A DNA stretch of 64,000 nucleotides from Deinococcus terrestris (GCF_009377345.1 NZ_WBSL01000001.1:248001-312000); one strand, 5' to 3'; shown: positions 42,141 through 51,691, numbered from the stretch's first letter. Program-made: numbers and translations. The notes: generated from the letters alone by a model not told the origin.

Positions 42141-42986
42141 ATGGACCCCGCGCCCGGCCCCGATGCGCCGCCTCCCGCCCTGCCGCCTTCTGCCCGTCGG
42201 GCCAAGCGGCGGCGCAAGGAGGACCCGCTGGGCCTGATCGCCCTCCTGATCCCGATTTTTGTGCTGAGTCAGGTCTTCTCGCGGGGCAACCCACTGCCGG
42301 GGCTGGCGGTGCTGCTGCTGGTGGCACTCACGCTGCTGCTGCTGTTCGGCAACCCCCGCACGGGCGCGAACCTGCGGGCCGTCTTCGCCCGGCCCCAAGC
42401 GGCGGCGGTGCTCGCCCTGATGATTCCGGCGGTGGCGGTCAGCGGTGTGTTCGGCGGGCCGTGGCTGATGCTGGCGGTACTGTCGCTCGCCTTCGTGGCG
42501 CTGGGGCTGGCGGCCTTCCGGGGGGCAGACCTCATTCACGAGGCTGGGCTGACTCCGGCCCCATCCATTCCCACGGTCCCTCAGCCTGCGCCCGCCGCTC
42601 TCCCCGCCCAACCCAGCGCCGAGGTGCTGCCCCAACTCGACGTGCGCGAGCTGTGCCGGGGTCTGCCGCCCGCGCTGGCGGGGGAGGTGCTGTCCACCGT
42701 CGACCACCTCGAAACCGTGGCGGTGCAGGCCCGCGAGGGGGGGGACACCCGCCGCGCCTTCGACGCCCGGCAGGGGCTGGGCGACTACCTTCCCGGCACC
42801 GTCCAGGCCTGGAAAGCCCAGCCCGAGGGCGAGCGCGACCCCGCCGAGCTCGAACGCGCCCTGGGACAGATTCGCCGCATCGCCGGGTCGGACACGTCCT
42901 CCCGCGAGAGCGCCCGCCGTGCCTGGGACACCCAGCAGCGCTTTCTGGAAGCCCGGACGGACAAGAATCACGGCGACCCCGAGTGA
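42141..42986 (+). CDS. membrane protein with Pro-rich linker and helical C-terminus
   Basis: A 281-residue protein. A Pro-rich N-terminus with a basic patch (RRAKRRRKED) precedes four hydrophobic helices (about 30-140), then a Pro/Ala linker and an alpha-helical cytosolic domain (LDVRELCRGLPPALAGEVLSTVDHL to the end). ATG at 42141, with GGGAGC just upstream. It follows the PIN/TRAM gene by 58 nt and may share its transcript. Family unknown to me. Confidence 0.65.
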   Translation: MDPAPGPDAPPPALPPSARRAKRRRKEDPLGLIALLIPIFVLSQVFSRGNPLPGLAVLLLVALTLLLLFGNPRTGANLRAVFARPQAAAVLALMIPAVAVSGVFGGPWLMLAVLSLAFVALGLAAFRGADLIHEAGLTPAPSIPTVPQPAPAALPAQPSAEVLPQLDVRELCRGLPPALAGEVLSTVDHLETVAVQAREGGDTRRAFDARQGLGDYLPGTVQAWKAQPEGERDPAELERALGQIRRIAGSDTSSRESARRAWDTQQRFLEARTDKNHGDPE

Positions 42987-43062
42987 CCGACCCTGGGTGA
43001 CCCGGCCGGGGGCTTGAACCGGACGCAGCGTCAGCCCTTACGGTGGGGGCCGGAGGGAAGCG

Positions 43063-43788
43063 GTGAAACTCAGAATCGGTGAACTTGCCCGCCGCAGCGG
43101 CGTCACGGTGCGGACCCTGCGCCACTACGACCAGATCGGCCTGTTGCGCCCCGGCGAGCGCACCGACGGCGACCACCGCCTCTACTCCGGGCGCGAGGTG
43201 CGGACCCTGCACCAGATTCAGTCCCTGCGGACGCTGGGGCTGTCGCTGGACCAGATTCGCGGGGCGCTGCACGACCCGGCCCACGACCCCGCTGCGGTGC
43301 TGGCCGCCCAGATTCGCCTGCTCGAAGAGCGGCTGGAGCGCGAGCGGACGCTGCTGGAGCGCCTGAAACGCCTGGACCCGCGCGGGGCGACCTGGGCCGA
43401 ACTTCTGGAGGTGATTCGAATGAACGAGAAGGTGGAGAAGATGATGGACACGGCCCGTCAGGTGGGCGAGCAGCCCAAGTTCGACGACGAGCAGATGCGG
43501 TATCTGGAGGAACGCCGCGAGGCCGTCGGCGAGACTCGGATCAAAGAAGTCGAGGCCGAGTGGCCGCAACTCATGGCCGAGGTGCTGCGCGAGATGGAGG
43601 CCGGAACGCCGACGAACGACCCCCGCGTCCTCGACCTCGCCCGGCGCTGGCAGGGGCTGGTCGCCGAGTTCACGGGTGGGCGGCAGGATATCGGCGGCAC
43701 GCTCAGCGAGTCCTACCAGCAGCACATGACCCCCGAGATGCAGGCGATGTGGAACTACATCGGGGAGGCGATGGGGCACCTGAAGTAG
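43063..43788 (+). CDS. MerR-family regulator with TipA-like ligand domain
   Basis: A 241-residue regulator. The MerR winged helix is KLRIGELARRSGVTVRTLRHYDQIGLL and DGDHRLYSGREVRTLHQIQSL; then a coiled-coil dimerisation helix (QIRLLEERLERERTLLERLKRL); the last 120 residues (EAEWPQLMAEVLREMEAGTPTNDPRVLDLARRWQGLV in outline) match the TIPAS domain of TipAL, which binds thiopeptide-like drugs. GTG with GGAGGG 5 nt upstream. A linked efflux or resistance gene is not obvious in the window. Confidence 0.88.
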   Translation: MKLRIGELARRSGVTVRTLRHYDQIGLLRPGERTDGDHRLYSGREVRTLHQIQSLRTLGLSLDQIRGALHDPAHDPAAVLAAQIRLLEERLERERTLLERLKRLDPRGATWAELLEVIRMNEKVEKMMDTARQVGEQPKFDDEQMRYLEERREAVGETRIKEVEAEWPQLMAEVLREMEAGTPTNDPRVLDLARRWQGLVAEFTGGRQDIGGTLSESYQQHMTPEMQAMWNYIGEAMGHLK

Positions 43789-43865
43789 GCGCACAGACCC
43801 CTCCCCCCGCTGCTGACGCGGCGCCCCTCTCCCCTCAGGGTTTCCCGACCCCTCTACCAGGGGGA

Positions 43866-43896
43866 GAGGGGCCTCGCGCAGCGAGGGGGTGAGGGG
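43866..43896. repeat. dispersed 31-bp repeat, copy 2
   Basis: Identical to 39172-39202. Here it follows a CCCCTCT...AGAGGGG inverted repeat, so the element may extend upstream. It lies between the MerR gene and the terminator of the convergent gene. Confidence 0.75.
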
Positions 43897-43917
43897 TCTT
43901 TCCCCCAAGACGCTGGA

Positions 43918-43947
43918 AGCGGCGGCCCGCACAGGTGGGCCGCCGCT
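43918..43947 (-). terminator. terminator of the saccharopine-reductase-like gene
   Basis: A perfect 11-bp stem AGCGGCGGCCC (43918-43928) with GGGCCGCCGCT (43937-43947), followed on the minus strand by TTCCAGCGTCTT. It begins 14 nt after the stop at 43962. Confidence 0.6.
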
Positions 43948-43961
43948 CCGCTGTGCGTCGC

Positions 43962-45179
<1,218 letters not shown>

Positions 45180-45187
45180 CGGGGGTC

Positions 45188-45193
45188 AGTGTA
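45188..45193 (-). promoter_or_regulatory. -10 box of the saccharopine-reductase-like gene
   Basis: TACACT on the minus strand, 8 nt before the ATG at 45179; leaderless pattern. Confidence 0.55.
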
Positions 45194-45241
45194 CCCGTTG
45201 GGGCCTGTGTACCCGCCCCCGGCTGCTAGCCTGCCTTCCGT

Positions 45242-45517
45242 ATGCGGACCTTCGGCCTGATCCTGCTCGCTTTCGTGACTGGCGTGGGCCTGATGGTCGC
45301 TGCCCTGTCCTGGCAGGGCCGCGCCGCCCGCGAGTACGCGGCGGAGGCGGTGCGGGCCGCCGTTCGCGCAGGCATCACCCAGGAAACGCCCTGCGCCGCC
45401 GTGCTGAGGCGCGAGCCGCCCGCCACCGTGCAGAACTGCGTGGTGGGCGTGGAGGACGGCGAGCTGACCGCTACCGTCACGTTAGAAGGCGGGCGGGTGT
45501 CGGTGGCGCGGCCCTGA
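45242..45517 (+). CDS. small secreted or membrane-anchored protein, unknown
   Basis: A 91-residue protein: one N-terminal hydrophobic segment (residues 5-24) as signal or anchor, then an Ala/Arg-rich helix and a beta segment with two Cys (TPCAAVL, VQNCVVGV) that could form a disulfide. TAGCCT lies 9 nt before the ATG. It is divergent from the gene at 45179. No family recognised. Confidence 0.62.
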   Translation: MRTFGLILLAFVTGVGLMVAALSWQGRAAREYAAEAVRAAVRAGITQETPCAAVLRREPPATVQNCVVGVEDGELTATVTLEGGRVSVARP

Positions 45518-45564
45518 GCGCTCCCAGAACTATTGCCTGGCCCCAGATGGGGTACGGTCAGGGG

Positions 45565-45840
45565 ATGTTGACTCTCCAGGGAACGTACCAGGTCGCGCCC
45601 AACAAGCGCCTCACCATCCTCGCCGAGCCCCAGGGCACGCACGCGCAGATGCCGCTGCTGCGGGACGACGCGCAGGCCCTCCGGGCCGCCTGCGAGGTGG
45701 GCGAGGGCCGCTGCGAGGTGCAGGTGCAGACCCAGCACGGCCCCATGCGCGGCACCCTGGTGGAAAAGCGCCCCCGCAAGTTCTCCATGTGGCAGTTTGA
45801 GGGTCACCTCGGTTTCGTGCCGCGTGACGAACGGGCCTGA
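45565..45840 (+). CDS. small soluble protein, unknown
   Basis: A 91-residue protein with no signal or membrane helix: beta-rich (LQGTYQVAPNKRLTILAEP, CEVQVQTQHGPMRGTLVEKRPRKF in pieces) with two Cys flanking EVGEGR. ATG at 45565 follows TACGGT by 6 nt (leaderless). A strong terminator follows at 45862, so the gene is probably a single-gene unit. Function unknown. Confidence 0.65.
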   Translation: MLTLQGTYQVAPNKRLTILAEPQGTHAQMPLLRDDAQALRAACEVGEGRCEVQVQTQHGPMRGTLVEKRPRKFSMWQFEGHLGFVPRDERA

Positions 45841-45861
45841 CCCAGAACCTCTGACTCAGGA

Positions 45862-45900
45862 ACGCGCCCGAGGCTCCGTGCTCGGGCGCGTCTTTTCTCT
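45862..45900 (+). terminator. intrinsic terminator
   Basis: A perfect 11-bp stem ACGCGCCCGAG (45862-45872) with CTCGGGCGCGT (45881-45891), an 8-nt loop, then CTTTTCTCT. It ends the small gene at 45565-45840. Confidence 0.85.
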
Positions 45901-45904
45901 CGGC

Positions 45905-46240
45905 TCACTCCGCGAGGTGGTCGTCCGGCTCGTCGCCTGCCTGCCCGCCCGCCTGCACCCAGGCGTCGGGAGGAGTCCCGGCGGCCCGGCGGGTCACATG
46001 CTGGCGCAGCGGCCCCATCAGGGTGGCGAGGTGGCTCAGGGTCACGGGCAGGGTTACCACGCCGCGCAGGTACAGCGGGTTGAGGCTGTGGGCGTCGGGA
46101 CGCTGAACGTCCACCAGCAGGACGGTGAAGGTGCGGCCACCGCGCACGAACTGCACACGGTCGCTGGTGCCGGGTACCCAGCGCAGCGTGAGGGTACGGG
46201 GTGGGCCGGGAGGAGTCTGGCCTTTCGGGGACGTGGGCAT
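45905..46240 (-). CDS. small protein of unknown function
   Basis: A 111-residue protein from ATG at 46240 (CCGAGG 5 nt upstream). It has a Pro-rich start, then TLTLRWVPGTSDRVQFVRGGRTFTVLLVDV, a compact beta element, and a helical part, with an acidic tail. No Cys, signal or membrane helix. The frame extends far upstream but that part looks like read-through of noncoding DNA. Unknown family. Confidence 0.55.
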   Translation of the reverse strand: MPTSPKGQTPPGPPRTLTLRWVPGTSDRVQFVRGGRTFTVLLVDVQRPDAHSLNPLYLRGVVTLPVTLSHLATLMGPLRQHVTRRAAGTPPDAWVQAGGQAGDEPDDHLAE

Positions 46241-46384
46241 CGGAACCTCGGCTTTCGGTGGGCGCTCGCCCCTCGCTGCCGCCTGGCGAGCAGGGGCGCC
46301 CCTCCGTGCAGCCTGACACGGGCAGATGATGGCCAGGTGCGGTGGGCGTTCCTTTCGGCCGCGCGGATGTGGTCTGCTGGTCCC

Positions 46385-46939
46385 ATGACCACCCCTCTGG
46401 CTGACCTCTACCTCTCCGACGTGCGGACCCGGATGCGCGGCGTGAAGGCGCTGGGCGACGGGGCGCTCGCGCAACTCCGGCCCGGCGAGTGGCACACGGC
46501 CCTGTCGGACGGGGGCAATTCCGCCGCCATCCTTGTACATCACCTCGCGGGCAACATGCACTCACGCTGGGGTGGGCTGCGCGGGGGCTACGCGCCGGGC
46601 GTGGAGGGGGAGACGCCAGGCCGTGACCGCGACGCCGAATTTGAGGAAGGTGACCGGACGCCCGATGAGTTGCGGGCGGTGTGGGAGGGCGGCTGGACCG
46701 TCTTTCTGGACGCCCTCGACCATCTCCAGCCCGCCGACCTGACGGGCACGCTGACCATCCGGGGGGAGCCGCACACGGTGCTGGAGGCCATTCAGCGGCA
46801 GGTGGCCCACTACAGCGGCCACGTCTATCAGATCGTGCTGCTGGTCAAGACCCTGCGGGGCGCGGACTGGCAGACCCTCAGCATTCCGCGCGGCGGGTCG
46901 GCGGCGTATAACGCGCGGCTGGAAGCGGAACACCGCTGA
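46385..46939 (+). CDS. DUF1572 (DinB-like) protein
   Basis: A 184-residue four-helix-bundle protein of the DinB superfamily. LYLSDVRTRMRGVKALGDGALAQL is the first helix; NSAAILVHHLAGNMHSRW has the His expected for metal binding; the C-terminal HYSGHVYQIVLLVKTLRGADW carries the remaining His. Family members are thiol S-transferases or unknown metal enzymes. Deinococcus has many DinB-like paralogues, some stress-induced. ATG at 46385; no clear ribosome-binding site. Confidence 0.82.
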   Translation: MTTPLADLYLSDVRTRMRGVKALGDGALAQLRPGEWHTALSDGGNSAAILVHHLAGNMHSRWGGLRGGYAPGVEGETPGRDRDAEFEEGDRTPDELRAVWEGGWTVFLDALDHLQPADLTGTLTIRGEPHTVLEAIQRQVAHYSGHVYQIVLLVKTLRGADWQTLSIPRGGSAAYNARLEAEHR

Positions 46940-46942
46940 GCG

Positions 46943-47359
46943 TCAGCGGTTGCTCTTGCGAAACAGCCCGCCCTGACCCGCCGCCGCGTCCCGCACCGCC
47001 TCCTCCATCAGGGTGACGATCTGCGACACGGGGAGGGTGAAGAAACCCGCCTCGCCCCGTGCATGGGCGGCCCGCCAAGTCTCGTACCCGCCGCCGTCGG
47101 CCGGGACGCCTTCCTCCAGCAATTCGGTCACGCTCTGGCGCACCTCGGCCTCGCGGATGGGCAGGTGGCCGATGGAGGTGGTCAGGCCGCTCTCGGTCAG
47201 CGGGCTGGGAATTCGCAGGCCCTGAAGCTGAATGTGCAGCAGAGCCTCGCCGCCCACGGTCTCGCGGCGCAGGACGACCAGGGTGGAGCCTTCCTCGCCG
47301 GGGCGGGTGCGGTAGGCCCAGCGCTGGCCGGGGGCAAAGGTGGGGGCAGGATCGGTCAT
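46943..47359 (-). CDS. soluble protein of unknown function
   Basis: A 138-residue protein. The first part (FAPGQRWAYRTRPGEEGSTLVVLRRE) is beta-rich; the C-terminal third is helical with a QGGLFRKSNR basic end. No signal or Cys. The ATG follows TAGCCT (47371-47366) by 6 nt, a leaderless start, divergent from aroA whose own TAGCCT lies at 47405. Converges on the DUF1572 gene with 3 nt between stops. Function unknown. Confidence 0.65.
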   Translation of the reverse strand: MTDPAPTFAPGQRWAYRTRPGEEGSTLVVLRRETVGGEALLHIQLQGLRIPSPLTESGLTTSIGHLPIREAEVRQSVTELLEEGVPADGGGYETWRAAHARGEAGFFTLPVSQIVTLMEEAVRDAAAGQGGLFRKSNR

Positions 47360-47365
47360 GGTCCC

Positions 47366-47410
47366 AGGCTAGCCGACGCCCCCGCACCCCCACCACTGGG
47401 GCGCTAGCCT
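47366..47410. promoter_or_regulatory. divergent leaderless promoters (unknown gene and aroA)
   Basis: TAGCCT on the minus strand (47371-47366) serves the gene starting at 47359; TAGCCT on the plus strand (47405-47410) serves aroA at 47418. The same hexamer is used in both directions, 6 and 7 nt from the starts. Confidence 0.6.
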
Positions 47411-47417
47411 CCCTCCC

Positions 47418-48743
47418 ATGAGTGGTGACGGCCTGCCCGAACGGTTTGACGTGATCGTCCATCCCGCCCGCGAACTGCGCGGCGAGGTGCGGGCGCAGCC
47501 CAGCAAGAACTACACGACCCGCTATCTGCTCGCGGCGGCGCTGGCCGGGGGCGAGACGCGGGTGGTGGGGGCCGCCACCAGCGAGGACGCGGGGGCACTG
47601 CTGGCCTGCCTGCGCGACTGGGGCGCGGGGGTAGGGCGGGTGGGGGAGGACGTGGTGGTGCGCGGCTTCGGGGCACACCCCCGGCCCGGCGTGACCCTCA
47701 ACCCCGGCAACGCGGGCGCGGTGGCCCGGTTCCTGATGGGGGTGGCGGCGCTGACCACGGGCACCACCTTCGTCACCGACCATCCCGACTCGCTGGGACG
47801 GCGGCCCCAGGGCGACCTCCTCGCGGCGCTGGAGCGGTTGGGGGCACGGGTGACGAGCGTGGGCGGGCGCCTCCCCGTGACCATCTCCGGCCCGGTGCGT
47901 GGCGGCGCGGTGGAGGTGAGCGCCGAACGCTCCAGCCAGTACGCCTCCGCGCTGATGTTCCTGGGGCCGCTGCTGCCGGAGGGGTTGGACCTGCACCTCA
48001 CGGGCGAGATCAAGAGCCACGCCCCGCTGCGGCAAACGCTGGACACGCTGGCGGCCTTCGGGATTCAGGCGACGGCCTCCGGCGACCTGCGCCGCGTTTC
48101 CATTCCCGGCGGGCAGGCGTACCGGGCGGGCCGGGTGCTGGTGCCGGGGGACTATCCGGGCAGCGCCGCCCTCCTCGCCGCCGCCGCCGCGTTGCCCGGC
48201 GAGGTGACGGTCACGAACCTGCGCGAGCACGACCTTCAGGGCGAGCGTGAGGCGCTGGACGTGCTGCGCGAGATGGGGGCCGACTTGACGCGGGAGGGCG
48301 ACCGGGTCACAGTGCGCGGTGGGCGGCCCCTGCGGGCCGTGACCCGCGACGGCGACGGCTTCACCGACGCGGTGCAGGCCCTGACCGCCGCTGCGGCCTT
48401 TGCCGACGGCACGACGACCTGGGAGAACGTGGCGACCCTGCGCCTCAAGGAGTGCGACCGCATCAGCGACACCCGCCGCGAACTGGAGCGGCTGGGGCTG
48501 ACCGTGAGCGAAACAGCCGACAGCCTTAGCGTGACGGGGACCGGGCGCATCGCCGGAAGCCTCACGGCTGACGGACATGGCGACCACCGCATGATCATGC
48601 TGCTGACCGTGCTGGGATTGAAAGCCGACGCGCCCATTCGCATCAGCGGGGCGCACCACATCCGCAAGAGCTACCCGGCCTTTTTCCGGCATCTGGAGGA
48701 GTTGGGAGCGCGGTTTGAATATGTGGAGGCCACGCGGAACTGA
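47418..48743 (+). CDS. aroA: 3-phosphoshikimate 1-carboxyvinyltransferase (EPSP synthase)
   Basis: A 441-residue enzyme joining PEP to shikimate-3-phosphate. Substrate motifs are recognisable but altered: QPSKNYTTRYLL in place of PGSKSxxxR, LNPGNAGAVARFL in place of LGNAGTAMRPL, and GDYPGSAALLAAA in place of the usual GDxSSA. RGGAVEVSAERSSQYASALMF, KECDRISDTRRELERLG and HGDHRMIMLL (active site) are conserved. The Thr and Pro that flank the glyphosate site in E. coli (T97, P101) are Ala and Phe here. Leaderless start behind TAGCCT. Confidence 0.93.
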   Translation: MSGDGLPERFDVIVHPARELRGEVRAQPSKNYTTRYLLAAALAGGETRVVGAATSEDAGALLACLRDWGAGVGRVGEDVVVRGFGAHPRPGVTLNPGNAGAVARFLMGVAALTTGTTFVTDHPDSLGRRPQGDLLAALERLGARVTSVGGRLPVTISGPVRGGAVEVSAERSSQYASALMFLGPLLPEGLDLHLTGEIKSHAPLRQTLDTLAAFGIQATASGDLRRVSIPGGQAYRAGRVLVPGDYPGSAALLAAAAALPGEVTVTNLREHDLQGEREALDVLREMGADLTREGDRVTVRGGRPLRAVTRDGDGFTDAVQALTAAAAFADGTTTWENVATLRLKECDRISDTRRELERLGLTVSETADSLSVTGTGRIAGSLTADGHGDHRMIMLLTVLGLKADAPIRISGAHHIRKSYPAFFRHLEELGARFEYVEATRN

Positions 48744-48788
48744 CCGCCGTCACGGTGAGGCCTCACGCCCACGTGGTCTTCTGCCCCC

Positions 48789-49880
48789 ATGCGAAACCGA
48801 TTGCTGATGGCGGGCGTGCTGGCCCTCGCGGGTCTGGCGGGCGCCCAGACCCCCACGCTGAAGGCCCCGGACGGCTTCAAGGTCACTGTGTACGCGGACG
48901 GGTTCCAGCAGCCGCGCTTCATGGCGGTGGCCCCGAACGGCGACGTGTTTCTCTCGGACTCGCGGGCGGGGACGGTCGTGGTGCTGCCCGACCGGGACCG
49001 CAACGGGCGGGCGGACCGCCAGATCGTCTTCGCGTCGGGGCTGAACCGCCCGCACGGGCTGGCCTTCCACGGCGGCTTCCTGTACGTGGCGAACACGGAC
49101 GGCGTGGTGCGCTTCCGGTACGCGGGCGGGCAGACGAAGGCGAGCGGGGCCGCGCAGCGTGTCGTCCCCTTGCCCCCCAACGGCGGCCACTGGACCCGCA
49201 CGGTGGCGTTCGGTCCCGACGGGCGGATGTACGTGTCGGTCGGTTCCAACTGCAACGTCTGCGAGGAGACCGACGACCGCCGCGCCGCCGTGTGGGTCTA
49301 CGACGCCGACGGCAAGAATGGTAAGCCCTACGCGACGGGCCTGCGCAACGCGGTCGGGCTGGAATGGTTCGGCGGCACCCTCTACGCGACCAACAACGGC
49401 CGCGACATGCTGGGCGACGACCTCCCGCCCGAGGGCTTTTACAAGCTCCGGGCGGGCGGCTTCTACGGCTGGCCCTATTGCTACACGGTGAAGGCAGGCC
49501 AGGCGCAAGTCTGGGACCGGGACTTCGGGCAGCGGTCGGCGCAGACGTGTCAGTCGGCCACCCCCGCCTTCGCCCTGACGACTGCGCATTCCGCGCCGTT
49601 GGGCCTCGCCTTCTACTCCGGCACTACCTTTCCGAATCAGTACCGGGGTCAGATGTTCGCCGCCCTGCACGGCTCGTGGAACCGCACGGAAAAGAGCGGG
49701 TACAAGGTCGTCACCGTGAACCCGCAGACCGGGCAGGTGCGTGACTTCCTGACCGGCTTCCTGCGCGGCGGCGAGGTGCTGGGCCGTCCGGTGGACCCGG
49801 TGGTGGCGCGGGACGGGGCGCTGCTGGTCACCGACGACGGCGAGGGGCGGGTCTGGCGGGTTCAGTACACCGGAAAGTAA
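48789..49880 (+). CDS. exported sorbosone/glucose dehydrogenase-type beta-propeller protein
   Basis: A 363-residue protein with a signal peptide (residues 1-19, cleavage after LAGAQ). The mature protein is a six-bladed propeller of the GSDH/PQQ-dependent sugar dehydrogenase family: GFKVTVYADGFQQPRFMAVAPNGDVFLSDS, NRPHGLAFHGGFLYVANTDG, VGSNCNVCEETDDRR, GLRNAVGLEWFGGTLYATNNGRD and ALHGSWNR, in outline. The conserved His and Arg of the sugar/PQQ site seem present. It probably oxidises a sugar outside the cytoplasm, with PQQ if available. Confidence 0.85.
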   Translation: MRNRLLMAGVLALAGLAGAQTPTLKAPDGFKVTVYADGFQQPRFMAVAPNGDVFLSDSRAGTVVVLPDRDRNGRADRQIVFASGLNRPHGLAFHGGFLYVANTDGVVRFRYAGGQTKASGAAQRVVPLPPNGGHWTRTVAFGPDGRMYVSVGSNCNVCEETDDRRAAVWVYDADGKNGKPYATGLRNAVGLEWFGGTLYATNNGRDMLGDDLPPEGFYKLRAGGFYGWPYCYTVKAGQAQVWDRDFGQRSAQTCQSATPAFALTTAHSAPLGLAFYSGTTFPNQYRGQMFAALHGSWNRTEKSGYKVVTVNPQTGQVRDFLTGFLRGGEVLGRPVDPVVARDGALLVTDDGEGRVWRVQYTGK

Positions 49881-49931
49881 ATCCAGCTTCACACGTCCTC
49901 ATTTCTTGCACATCACCCGGCCGGGGGGCGG

Positions 49932-49937
49932 TAGGCT
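49932..49937 (+). promoter_or_regulatory. -10 box of the small membrane-protein gene
   Basis: TAGGCT about 57 nt before ATG 49994. Here the start has a ribosome-binding site (GGAGG), so this is a leadered gene, in contrast to its neighbour at 50234. Confidence 0.4.
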
Positions 49938-49993
49938 GAGGGGAGCCGGGCTGCGTTGCCGTCTGGTCATCCCTGTCCGTCCCTGGAGGCCCC

Positions 49994-50224
49994 ATGACGA
50001 TGAACCGTCCCCTTTCTTCCGGCGAACGCGCCCTGATCTTTTTCGGCAACCTGTGCATTACCCCCCTGCTGGGCCTGATCCTGTACCTGGTCTGGAAGGA
50101 CCAGTCCCCGCTCAAGGCCCAGCAGACCTGCACCCTCACGCTGATCTCGCTGGCCGTGTGGCTCGTGCTGTACGGGGCGCTGTTCGTCCTGGGCGTGCTG
50201 GGCAGCATCGTGGGGGGCAGCTAG
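49994..50224 (+). CDS. small two-helix membrane protein
   Basis: A 76-residue protein with hydrophobic helices at about 14-34 and 46-72, joined by KDQSPLKAQQTCTLTLIS. The arrangement GLILYLVWKDxSPLKAQQ resembles DUF4870-type small membrane proteins. GGAGG is 4 nt before the ATG. Located 10 nt before the DUF2085 gene. Function unknown. Confidence 0.68.
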   Translation: MTMNRPLSSGERALIFFGNLCITPLLGLILYLVWKDQSPLKAQQTCTLTLISLAVWLVLYGALFVLGVLGSIVGGS

Positions 50225-50227
50225 GCT
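50222..50227 (+). promoter_or_regulatory. -10 box overlapping the upstream stop codon
   Basis: TAGGCT, whose first bases are the TAG stop of the preceding gene; it ends 6 nt before GTG 50234. A promoter for a leaderless DUF2085 message. Confidence 0.5.
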
Positions 50228-50233
50228 TTTCCC

Positions 50234-50575
50234 GTGCTGCTGGCCTGCCACGGCATTCCCGAACGCTGCTTCCGGGTGCGCGGGCGGCCCATGCGCATCT
50301 GCGCCCGCTGCACCGGCATCTACCTGGGCTACCTGGCGCTGGTGGGCTTCGCGTGGCAGTTCTGGCAGGAGGGCACGCTGCCCCGGCCGTGGCCCATGCT
50401 GCTGCTGCACCTGCCCCTGCTGGCCGACGGCTTGACCCAGGCGGCGGGTTGGCGGCAGAGCACCAACGCCCTGCGGCTGCTCACGGGGGTGCTGGCAGGG
50501 GTGGGACAGGTCGGCTTGCTGGCCTGGGCTGCCCTGAGCAGCGGGCGGTGGTTTGCCGGGGTGGTCCTGGGGTGA
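50234..50575 (+). CDS. DUF2085 membrane protein
   Basis: A 113-residue protein with the DUF2085 signature: LLACHGIPERCFRVRGRPMRICARCTGIYLGY, in outline, i.e. CH-x2-PER-x-F and CARCTG, followed by three hydrophobic helices and LADGLTQAAGWRQSTNALRLLTGVLAG. The Cys/His set may bind a metal. Function of the family unknown. GTG start set by the -10 box that overlaps the previous stop. Confidence 0.85.
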   Translation: MLLACHGIPERCFRVRGRPMRICARCTGIYLGYLALVGFAWQFWQEGTLPRPWPMLLLHLPLLADGLTQAAGWRQSTNALRLLTGVLAGVGQVGLLAWAALSSGRWFAGVVLG

Positions 50576-50630
50576 CGCGCTCCCTGGGCAGAAGTTGCCC
50601 CCAGCCCACCCGCTCTCCGTACACTGACTC

Positions 50631-51665
50631 ATGACCACCACCCTTCCGGCTGCTCCCGCGCCTGCCGCCGCGCCCCCCCGCGCGACCCCGGCGCAGAACC
50701 TCGTCACGCTGGGGCTGGGGTGGTGGCTGACCACGGGCATCTTCGTGGACGGCTGGGCGCACAACCGCTACGGCGAGAGCCTGGAGACCTTTTTCACTCC
50801 CTGGCACGCGCTGTTCTACTCGGGGTTTCTGGCCGTGGCGGCCTGGGTGCTGTGGCTGGGGTACCGGGGCTGGCGGTCGGGGCGGCGGGGCCTCGCTGCT
50901 TTCCCGGAGGGGTACGCCCTCGCCGCGCTGGGGGTGCCGATCTTCGGGCTGGGGGGGCTTGGGGACATGACCTGGCATACCGTCTTCGGGATTGAAGTCG
51001 GTATTGAGGCGCTGCTCTCGCCCACGCACCTGCTGCTGTTCGCGGGTGCGTCGTCCATCCTGGCGGCCCCGCTAGTGAGCAGTTGGCGGGTGCCCACGCC
51101 CCGCGCGGCCCCGGCGGGGGTGGTGTGGCCCGCTGTGCTGTCGGCCACGGCGCTGCTGAGCTTCACGTCCTTTATGCACATGTACCTGTGGGGCCTGCTC
51201 GCCGCCCCGCAGGGCCTGGGCTACGTGCAGACGCGCGGCGAGCTGAGCAGCATCCTCCTGACCGCCCTGATTCTGGCCGCGCCTCCCCTCCTGCTGTTGC
51301 GGCGCTTCCGGCTGCCTTTCGGGGCCATGACCCTGATGTACGGGCTGAACACCCTGCTGATGACCCTGATGCTGGTGCCCGGCGAGTGGCGCGTGCCCCT
51401 GCTGATGCTCGCCGCCGGGCTGGTGGCCGACGCGCTGCTGCTGCTGCTGAACCCATCCCCGGCGCGGCCTTGGGCGCTGCGGGCCTTTGCTTTTCTGCTG
51501 CCGCTGGCCGTGTGGGTACCGTACCTGGGCGGCCTGGTCGGGCTGGGCCTGACCAACCTCAGCCTGGAACTGTGGCTGGGCGTCGCGGTCATGGCCGGGC
51601 TGGGCGGCCTGGGCCTGAGTGCGCTGGTGGTGCCGCCGCCCGTGCCGGTGGAGGCGGGCGGCTGA
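50631..51665 (+). CDS. polytopic membrane protein of unknown function
   Basis: A 344-residue protein with about nine membrane helices after a Pro/Ala-rich N-terminus. Conserved-looking polar motifs inside the membrane: FVDGWAHNRYGESLETFFTPWHALFYSG (in pieces), GDMTWHTVFGIEVGIEALLSPTHLLL and SFMHMYLWG; the repeated His, Asp and Glu suggest a metal or proton-coupled site. ATG at 50631 follows TACACT by 5 nt. I know no assigned function. Confidence 0.72.
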   Translation: MTTTLPAAPAPAAAPPRATPAQNLVTLGLGWWLTTGIFVDGWAHNRYGESLETFFTPWHALFYSGFLAVAAWVLWLGYRGWRSGRRGLAAFPEGYALAALGVPIFGLGGLGDMTWHTVFGIEVGIEALLSPTHLLLFAGASSILAAPLVSSWRVPTPRAAPAGVVWPAVLSATALLSFTSFMHMYLWGLLAAPQGLGYVQTRGELSSILLTALILAAPPLLLLRRFRLPFGAMTLMYGLNTLLMTLMLVPGEWRVPLLMLAAGLVADALLLLLNPSPARPWALRAFAFLLPLAVWVPYLGGLVGLGLTNLSLELWLGVAVMAGLGGLGLSALVVPPPVPVEAGG

Positions 51666-51691
51666 CCGCTGAAGGCTGATACCTTTCCCCC

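Noticed and set aside
43837..43871. CCCCTCT...AGAGGGG hairpin as a terminator of the MerR gene
   Set aside because: No T run follows; it borders the dispersed repeat and is better treated as part of it.
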